DNA of 11,421 bases from Ruminococcus sp. CAG:403 (GTDB lineage Bacteria > Bacillota > Clostridia > Oscillospirales > Ruminococcaceae). The stretch spans positions 5,022-16,442 of the forward strand of contig FR899064.1 of assembly GCA_000437255.1 (NCBI GenBank), read 5' to 3'. The notes beneath the pieces were generated by a model that was not told the origin of the DNA, did not search any database, and saw only the letters and a list, made by a program, of their open reading frames with translations. Position numbers and translations under genes: made by a program. Position 1 is the first letter of the stretch. The number at the start of each line of letters is the position of its first letter. Shown here one piece after another: positions 6,469 through 11,421 of this stretch.

Positions 6469-6489
6469 GGCGAGGGCAGCTCCCTCGCC
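6469..6489 (+). promoter_or_regulatory. GC-rich hairpin at the predicted 5' end of the cdaA mRNA
   Basis: GGCGAGGG (6469-6476) pairs perfectly with CCCTCGCC (6482-6489) around a five-base loop. It begins six to seven bases after the -10 box, at or next to the expected +1. No T-run follows on the + strand, so it is not a terminator for the upstream gene. A 5' hairpin of this kind can protect mRNA from 5'-end-dependent decay. On the - strand it is followed by a loose T-rich run, but no gene converges on it. Confidence 0.65.
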
Positions 6490-6549
6490 GGTACATAGGT
6501 TCAAAATTGGACAACTTTTTAGAAATTTGAGCAAAAGGAAGTGAGAAAA

Positions 6550-7428
6550 ATGTCATCCATTCGGGATTTATGGGATATGATTTATAGTGTGATGAAAACC
6601 GCACAGCCAGTGGACTTGCTGGATATTTTGGTGTTGTCCTATATCGTGTATTTTGTGATTAAGCTGATTCGGGAAACACGGGCAGGACAGTTGATGAAGG
6701 GCATTTTTCTTTTATTGATTGCTTTTATTCTGGCAAAATGGCTGAATATGAAGGCGATTACATACCTGCTGACACAGACGTTTAACGTCGGACTTTTGGC
6801 CCTGCTGATTATGTTTCAGCCGGAACTGCGCCGTGCATTGGAAAAGGCAGGACATACTAAAATTGGACTGCGTCTTGGCTTGAACAATTCTACCGGTGAT
6901 CAGGCGGTCTGGGGACCTGCGATTGAAGTGGTTTGCGATGCTTGTGTGGAATTGTCTGCAACCATGACGGGTGCTTTGATTGTATTGGAGCGGCAGACTC
7001 GTCTGGGCGAACAGATTGACAACGGGACAATTTTAAACGCCGATCCCAGCAAGGAACTGTTTGGGAATATTTTCTACAACAAAACACCGCTGCATGATGG
7101 TGCTGTCATTATGCGGGATGGAAAAATTCTGGCGGCCGCTTGTTTTCTGCCTAAACCGCAGAAGGAAGAACTGGTTAACAAAAAGTTGGGCTCCCGGCAT
7201 CGTGCTGCCATTGGAATGAGTGAGAACTCTGATGCCATTGTCGTGGTGGTTTCGGAAGAAACCGGTTCCATTTCGGTTGCAGAAAACGGTGTGCTGAAAA
7301 GCGGCTACACCCGGGAAAGCCTCAAACATCTCTTGGATGCCCGTATGATTACCGATGAAAATACAAGTGTCATTGAAAAGGCTGCCAAGAAGATTCCGTT
7401 TATCCACTTTGGAAAGAAGGATGAATGA
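6550..7428 (+). CDS. cdaA: Membrane diadenylate cyclase (c-di-AMP synthase)
   Basis: CdaA (DacA) joins two ATP into cyclic di-AMP, the second messenger that controls potassium and osmolyte transport and cell-wall balance in Firmicutes. The 292-residue protein has three N-terminal membrane segments (about 22-40, 46-63 and 75-90), then a cytosolic DAC domain with both hallmark motifs: 'LHDGAV' with DGA at 183-185, and 'GSRHRAAIG' with RHR at 216-218. Length and layout match the family. The ATG at 6550 is preferred over the in-frame GTG at 6541 because GGAAG (6537-6541) then sits eight bases upstream; from the GTG it would overlap the start. cdaR begins three bases after the stop. CdaA and CdaR normally form a membrane complex. 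Confidence 0.97.
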   Translation: MSSIRDLWDMIYSVMKTAQPVDLLDILVLSYIVYFVIKLIRETRAGQLMKGIFLLLIAFILAKWLNMKAITYLLTQTFNVGLLALLIMFQPELRRALEKAGHTKIGLRLGLNNSTGDQAVWGPAIEVVCDACVELSATMTGALIVLERQTRLGEQIDNGTILNADPSKELFGNIFYNKTPLHDGAVIMRDGKILAAACFLPKPQKEELVNKKLGSRHRAAIGMSENSDAIVVVVSEETGSISVAENGVLKSGYTRESLKHLLDARMITDENTSVIEKAAKKIPFIHFGKKDE

Positions 7429-7431
7429 TAC

Positions 7432-8784
7432 ATGAAAGGAACATTTCACAATCCGTTGAATGGATTGCTCCATAAAATTTTTAATAATCGCATGACTACT
7501 GCTGTTTTTTCGGTTCTTACGGCAGTGGTAATCTGGTTTGTGATTTCCATTGCAATTTATCCAACGACGCCACGCACCATTTCTCATGTGAAGCTGAATG
7601 TAGATATTGCAGGCAGTTCGGTAGAAGAAAATGGATTGAGTGTCATTGACAGCAGCGTGCAGGAGGTAACTGTGCAAATTGAAGGAGATCGTTCTCAGAT
7701 CGGAACGATTAAACCGGAGGACTTAACGGCATCTGCTGTTTTGGAAAATATTACAACAGCAGGAACCAAGACTTTGTCGATTGCCGTAACTAGTAACAAC
7801 GGCATTTCTTTCAATGTGAAATCCATTAAGCCCAGTACGGTGAATGTCAAGTTTGACAAGATTGCAACATATACATTTGATGTCGTGCCACAGATTCCCA
7901 ATGTGACATTTGCCGATGGCTGTATCGTAGATGAGGCAGACATGGTAACGACACCTAGTACGGTAGAGGTAACCGGCCCGGTTCAGCAGTTGGATCAAGT
8001 GGCGAAGTGCGTCGCACAGACCGATCAGAAATTACAGTTGAGTGCTTCCACAAACTTGCTCAGCGACCAGCTGTTATTCTATAATGAAAAAGGTGCACTT
8101 TTGGATGACTCTGACTTTACGTATGATGATATCCGGTATTCGATGGAGATTCCAGTATTGTATCAAAAAACGTTGGATGTTACCTATCAAATTACCAATG
8201 CGCCGTCCTCCTTTGACCAAGGCAGTCTGGATTTGAAACTCTCTCTGGATCAGATTACGCTGGCTGCGCCGAATGATTCCCTGGGTGATATGAAGGAATT
8301 TAACATTGGTTCCGTTTCATTGAGTGAAATTGGCTTGGATTTTTCGAAGGACTTTAAACTGGAAATGCCGGAAGGCTTTACCAACGAATCCGGCGTCAAT
8401 ACAGTAACACTGTCTTTGGACTCTACGGGTCTGGTGAAGAAGGATTTTGTCATTTCAGAAATCGGGCTGATCAATGCGCCAAGTTCCTACGATTTGCGGG
8501 TGTTGACACAGCAGCTGACGGTCAGCGTAATCGGGCCTGCGGATGAAGTGAAAAATCTGGATGCAACGGATATTACGGTCAACGTGGATTTGCTCAGCTA
8601 TTCGGTACAGGCAGATGCTGTGAAGGGCAATACGGTATCCTTTAACTACGTTCCGACCATTTCCTTCCAGAACCATCCAACGGTGTGGGCGGTTGGAGAT
8701 TACAAGGTTGCCATTACCGGAACGTATACCGGTTCCAATTCCGCCAGCACCACAGCAGCTGCAAGTACAACTACTACCCCATAA
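7432..8784 (+). CDS. cdaR: CdaR-type regulator of diadenylate cyclase with YbbR repeats
   Basis: CdaR is a membrane-anchored extracellular protein that binds CdaA and modulates c-di-AMP synthesis. The 450-residue sequence has a short cytosolic N-terminus, one membrane helix (about 21-43) and then an outside region. That region holds about four YbbR-like repeats at roughly 50-143, 146-240, 246-332 and 335-432. Recurring signatures are 'VTVQIEGDRSQIGTI' (79-93), 'TVEVTGPVQQLDQV' (177-190) and 'LTVSVIGPADEVKNL' (362-376). The last 17 residues are a Ser/Thr/Ala-rich tail ending TTTTP, similar in style to the linker of the neighbouring secreted protein. AAGGA (7417-7421) is ten bases before the ATG. 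In most Firmicutes glmM follows this gene; here it does not. Repeat borders are approximate. Confidence 0.93.
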   Translation: MKGTFHNPLNGLLHKIFNNRMTTAVFSVLTAVVIWFVISIAIYPTTPRTISHVKLNVDIAGSSVEENGLSVIDSSVQEVTVQIEGDRSQIGTIKPEDLTASAVLENITTAGTKTLSIAVTSNNGISFNVKSIKPSTVNVKFDKIATYTFDVVPQIPNVTFADGCIVDEADMVTTPSTVEVTGPVQQLDQVAKCVAQTDQKLQLSASTNLLSDQLLFYNEKGALLDDSDFTYDDIRYSMEIPVLYQKTLDVTYQITNAPSSFDQGSLDLKLSLDQITLAAPNDSLGDMKEFNIGSVSLSEIGLDFSKDFKLEMPEGFTNESGVNTVTLSLDSTGLVKKDFVISEIGLINAPSSYDLRVLTQQLTVSVIGPADEVKNLDATDITVNVDLLSYSVQADAVKGNTVSFNYVPTISFQNHPTVWAVGDYKVAITGTYTGSNSASTTAAASTTTTP

Positions 8785-8799
8785 TGGACATTTTCTTTT

Positions 8800-8839
8800 A
8801 TGTTTCATCTGGTTATAGCCAACGATTTGAAATGTTTTT
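8800..8839 (+). terminator. Weak candidate terminator after cdaR
   Basis: An imperfect stem can form from 8800-8807 with 8828-8835, plus an inner TGG/CCA (8810-8812/8819-8821), and five T follow (8835-8839). It contains an internal loop and two G-U pairs, so it is weak. I found no better terminator between cdaR and the dockerin gene. Confidence 0.35.
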
Positions 8840-8888
8840 ATGGAACATGCACAAAAATGAAGAAAAAAATTTGGTGCCTAAAATCTGC

Positions 8889-8929
8889 AATTCGTTTGTA
8901 AATTAATATATTATTCACAAATTCGTTTG
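8889..8929 (+). repeat. Two direct repeats AATTCGTTTG, 31 bp apart, upstream of the dockerin gene
   Basis: AATTCGTTTG occurs exactly at 8889-8898 and 8920-8929. The 31-bp offset is close to three helical turns, so both copies would face the same side of the DNA. The second covers the expected -35 region of the promoter at 8940. Partial copies are ACGATTTGAAA (8822-8832) and ATTCGTATT (8996-9004). This layout suits binding of a regulator, which is an inference. Confidence 0.5.
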
Positions 8930-8936
8930 AAACATG

Positions 8937-8945
8937 TGATATAAT
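8937..8945 (+). promoter_or_regulatory. Extended -10 promoter of the dockerin protein gene
   Basis: TGATATAAT (8937-8945) combines a consensus TATAAT with the TG of an extended -10. No good -35 lies 17 bp upstream (ACAAAT at 8917-8922), which fits a promoter that depends on the extended -10 or on an activator. The predicted start is near 8952, giving a leader of about 72 bases. Confidence 0.7.
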
Positions 8946-8955
8946 GAAAACAAAT

Positions 8956-8979
8956 AAAAGGGAAAGAGATTGCCTTTTT
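8956..8979 (+). promoter_or_regulatory. Leader hairpin with T-run before the dockerin gene
   Basis: AAAAGG (8956-8961) can pair with CCTTTT (8973-8978), and the right arm is itself a run of five T. It starts within a few bases of the predicted +1. It is too weak to be called a terminator; it could be a 5' stability element or chance in AT-rich DNA. Confidence 0.25.
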
Positions 8980-9023
8980 ATAAACAAATGAGATGATTCG
9001 TATTTAGAAAGGAAGATTGATTT

Positions 9024-11354
9024 ATGGGTACGACATTCAAAAAACGATTGGGTGCCTTGCTGGTTGGGGCAGCAATGACCATGACAGCTGTATCAGCATC
9101 TGTTTCTGGTACGCTCTCCACCGTTTGGGCAGCCGGAAAAACAGTAACGGTTAATAAGGAATTTGCAATCCCAATAAAAGTTGGGGAAGAAGTAACGAAT
9201 AAGGATGAAGTATCCTATAGAGGAGATGTAAAGGATCTCGCAACATCTGGACTCACTTCCCTGCAGTTTAATTTCAGTGCATCAGAAGAAGTTTCTCAGT
9301 TCCAGTATTATTTTGGTATTGCATTGAAAGATGAGCCTTGGTGGGCTGGTTCCACGATGGATGGTACGGTTCAGCCGGAAGGAACTGGAGAAAATGGTGC
9401 GTTTAGTTGTACACCATATGCTTCCAAGTTTTCTGTTGTTGTAGATGTATCCAACTTGGATATTGGTTATGATGATACTTATGGGGAAAAGAAATTTGAG
9501 ATTCAGAACTGCTACACCGAAGCAGATGGCGGCAAGGAAATTCCAATTAAACTGGAATCTATTGTAGTAAATGGTACGACAGATACCAGTCATGGAGAGC
9601 CGAGCAGCAATCCGAACGCCAATACCGGCGGCGCTGGTTATGCTACCAAGAACAATAAAAGCGGTACCTATGAATTCATTGACAATGGAGATGGAACCGC
9701 AACCATTCGTTCAACCCTTTCCAAGCAGGTTTCTGATATCAATTTGGAATTAACTTCCGGTTATGATCTGGACAGCTATATTGATCCGGACACCAAGCTT
9801 CCGCTTGCAGAATCCACCATCCGTGAAAATGGAGATCCGCTGAACAGCCACGAAATGAAGTACAGTGATTTCGGCATCCGTGCGGGAGAAAGTGATGCTT
9901 ATACAGTAACCATCGATTCCGTTTCTGCTACCATTAAGAGCAAAGTTCCGCTGAAGCGTTTTATGTATGGCGGCGGCTTGAGTGTTATAAACGGTTCTCC
10001 GGCTGACTTGGAAGCTGCGAAGGTAGCAGCTGGTGTAAAGAAACAGGGCGGTTACTGGTACAACGATATGGGTACCGAGGAACTGGAGAAGTATAAGGAT
10101 GTTCCGTTTGAAATCACACCGTCTGAAGGGGTTGACATTCGAGATAAGGATCAGCTTGGTTCTTACTTCCAGGTGACCTGGGATGTTCCGGCTGCAGTTA
10201 AGGAATATACCACATCAGATTCTTCTTCCAAGATTTCTTTCCAGTATTGGTATGGAGAAGAGGATGCAGAACAGTATACCAAGTGTGATTCTGTTACCCT
10301 GGTAGATGCTGTTGTAACCTATACACAGTCTACCACATTCCCGTATCAGGCAAATAAGACCAAGACACTGAACACCACCATTAAGACCGGTGATAATGCA
10401 GAAGTACTGTTTAGCGACTATGGTATCCAATATGACCATACGCTGGATGTTTATGCAATTCTCTTTAAGATTTCCTCTACAACAGATATTTCAAAGTTGG
10501 TAGTAGGTCTGGGTACTTCCGTTCGGAATACCTGCCCGGCAAAAACTTCTGATTACTGGTATCAGGCAAAGGCAGATACCTTGATTGTTTCCGAAGATGC
10601 AGCTTCTCATACCTATGATCTGATGTGGATTATTCCGGGTGATGTAGCAGAAAGCTTGCAGCACAATGCGGATAAGCACATGAACTATATCAGTACCGAA
10701 CAACCGAAGGATAACTTTAAGCTGGGCTTCTGGTATGGCGGCGCTGGTGAAACAGAAGCAAGCTCCGTTACTTTGAAGGACGCAACCATTTACTACACCA
10801 CTGACGACACCAAGAACGAAGCAAAGAGCGATATGTTTGAAGATAAGCTGGTTGTTCCGGATGTTATTGAACTGACCGTTGGCGAATCCAAGAAGATTGA
10901 CTGCAACGTGCCGAATTCTACCTTCCGTACCGACAACATGAAGATTGCGACAGTATTGTCCGATGGTACCGTAAACGGTGTAGCTGTTGGTGAAACAGAC
11001 ATCAAGGTTACCACACCAGGCGGTCAGACTGCAACCGTTCATGTAATCGTAAAGGCAGCAGCCACGACCACTACGACAACGACTACCACCACCACAACCA
11101 CCACGACTACCACGACAGAGCCGGTTTATGATCCGCTGTACGGAGATGTAAACCTGGATGGTCAGGTTTCCCTGGCAGATACCGTTACCTTTAACAAGTA
11201 CCTGCGGAAGGTTGTAGATTTCAACAAGCAGCAGATGGTAAACGGTGACTGCTACTATGATGGCAGCGTCGATCAGCAAGACTGCAAGCAGTTGATTTTC
11301 TTCCTGCTGTGTGTAGATGGCTATAAGCTTGGCCCAGAATCCACACAGAACTAA
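9024..11354 (+). CDS. Secreted multi-module protein with Ig-like domain, polyThr linker and C-terminal dockerin
   Basis: A 776-residue exported protein, probably a non-catalytic cellulosome component. In order: a Sec signal peptide (basic MGTTFKKR, hydrophobic core, cleavage likely near Ala36-Ala37); three related beta-rich modules at about 39-185, 276-435 and 460-593; a Big_2-type Ig-like domain (about 608-677, with 'LTVGESKKI' and 'VNGVAVGETDIKVT'); an 18-threonine linker (681-698); and a type I dockerin (703-776). The dockerin's calcium loops are 'GDVNLDGQVSLAD' (707-719) and 'GDCYYDGSVDQQD' (741-753); dockerins bind cohesins on a scaffoldin or the cell surface. The repeated modules share W-x-x-P, YWYG/FWYG and V(T)L-DA motifs, aromatic-rich in the manner of carbohydrate-binding modules. 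I recognise no catalytic domain. GGAAG (9011-9015) is eight bases before the ATG. No partner gene for cellulose breakdown is in the window, so the ligand is unknown. Confidence 0.93.
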   Translation: MGTTFKKRLGALLVGAAMTMTAVSASVSGTLSTVWAAGKTVTVNKEFAIPIKVGEEVTNKDEVSYRGDVKDLATSGLTSLQFNFSASEEVSQFQYYFGIALKDEPWWAGSTMDGTVQPEGTGENGAFSCTPYASKFSVVVDVSNLDIGYDDTYGEKKFEIQNCYTEADGGKEIPIKLESIVVNGTTDTSHGEPSSNPNANTGGAGYATKNNKSGTYEFIDNGDGTATIRSTLSKQVSDINLELTSGYDLDSYIDPDTKLPLAESTIRENGDPLNSHEMKYSDFGIRAGESDAYTVTIDSVSATIKSKVPLKRFMYGGGLSVINGSPADLEAAKVAAGVKKQGGYWYNDMGTEELEKYKDVPFEITPSEGVDIRDKDQLGSYFQVTWDVPAAVKEYTTSDSSSKISFQYWYGEEDAEQYTKCDSVTLVDAVVTYTQSTTFPYQANKTKTLNTTIKTGDNAEVLFSDYGIQYDHTLDVYAILFKISSTTDISKLVVGLGTSVRNTCPAKTSDYWYQAKADTLIVSEDAASHTYDLMWIIPGDVAESLQHNADKHMNYISTEQPKDNFKLGFWYGGAGETEASSVTLKDATIYYTTDDTKNEAKSDMFEDKLVVPDVIELTVGESKKIDCNVPNSTFRTDNMKIATVLSDGTVNGVAVGETDIKVTTPGGQTATVHVIVKAAATTTTTTTTTTTTTTTTTTEPVYDPLYGDVNLDGQVSLADTVTFNKYLRKVVDFNKQQMVNGDCYYDGSVDQQDCKQLIFFLLCVDGYKLGPESTQN
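11064..11117 (+). repeat. ACN triplet tract encoding 18 consecutive threonines
   Basis: Eighteen threonine codons in a row join the Ig-like domain to the dockerin. All except one ACC/ACG/ACT/ACA choice are mixed rather than a pure triplet repeat, mostly ACC, ACG and ACT. Thr-rich linkers of this kind are common in ruminococcal dockerin proteins and are likely flexible and possibly O-glycosylated. Confidence 0.9.
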
Positions 11355-11399
11355 GAAAACAGGATAGCATATAATTTGCAGTAGAACTACGTAAGCCGC

Positions 11400-11421
11400 C
11401 GGCTTCCAAGTTGGAAAGCCG
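11400..11421 (+). terminator. Probable terminator hairpin of the dockerin gene, cut by the window edge
   Basis: CGGCTTCC (11400-11407) pairs with GGAAAGCCG (11413-11421) with one bulged A and loop AAGTT. It starts 46 bases after the stop codon. The preceding GCCGC suggests the stem continues past the edge, and the T-run that would confirm a terminator cannot be seen. AAGCCG at 11393-11398 can compete for the same CGGCTT arm. Confidence 0.6.

Noticed and set aside
6541..6549. GTG start for cdaA at 6541
   Set aside because: The GTG lies in the Shine-Dalgarno region (AAGGAAGTGAG) that serves the ATG at 6550.
10491..11279. 262-codon minus-strand ORF opposite the dockerin gene
   Set aside because: It is antisense to a well-supported coding sequence with signal peptide, Ig-like domain and dockerin; its Cys/Gly-rich part mirrors the threonine linker and it has no ribosome binding site of note.
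11361..11375. TATAAT at 11370-11375 as a promoter after the dockerin gene
   Set aside because: No -35-like element lies at a suitable distance, and it sits in the 3' untranslated stretch just before a probable terminator.
1..11421. Mobile elements, CRISPR arrays, toxin-antitoxin or phage-defence genes
   Set aside because: No transposase or integrase motifs, spaced repeats, or paired small toxin genes are visible; nearly all space is taken by the listed genes.

Overview
The window looks like chromosomal DNA from a Gram-positive, moderate-GC gut or rumen clostridium. The closest fit is Ruminococcus or a related Oscillospiraceae genus. The main evidence is a secreted protein with a C-terminal type I dockerin on a polythreonine linker, which is cellulosome-type architecture. 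Strong AGGAGG-like ribosome binding sites, sigma-A promoters, tight gene spacing and a cdaA-cdaR pair agree with this. All genes read on the + strand. No tRNA, rRNA, CRISPR array, transposase or integrase is visible.

Region 1 (1-704) is the 3' part of a short-chain dehydrogenase/reductase gene cut by the left edge. Region 2 (705-4989) is a transcription unit. It has a strong promoter overlapped by an inverted repeat, then a roughly 220-base leader with several convincing stem-loops. Five tightly packed genes follow: a small three-helix membrane protein, a D-2-hydroxyacid dehydrogenase, a Nudix hydrolase, proB and proA. A textbook intrinsic terminator closes the unit. ProB and ProA together turn glutamate into glutamate-5-semialdehyde for proline synthesis; proC is not in the window.

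Region 3 (4990-6423) is a two-gene cluster: a 76-residue protein resembling the DUF3343 'Se/S carrier-like' family, translationally coupled through a TTGA overlap to a class V aminotransferase of the cysteine desulfurase type. Together they suggest sulfur or selenium transfer. Region 4 (6424-8784) has its own promoter and a hairpin placed almost exactly at the predicted mRNA 5' end. It encodes CdaA, the membrane diadenylate cyclase that makes c-di-AMP, and its partner CdaR with YbbR repeats. The usual third gene, glmM, does not follow.

Region 5 (8785-11421) has an AT-rich promoter region with two exact 10-bp direct repeats 31 bp apart. It precedes a 776-residue secreted protein with a signal peptide, three related beta-rich modules of unknown function, a Big_2-type Ig-like domain, an 18-threonine linker and a dockerin. 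A probable terminator hairpin starts at the right edge.

The least explained elements are the structured leader before the five-gene operon, the repeats before the dockerin gene, and the triplicated module in the dockerin protein. No wholly new multi-gene system is evident; most genes belong to known families.
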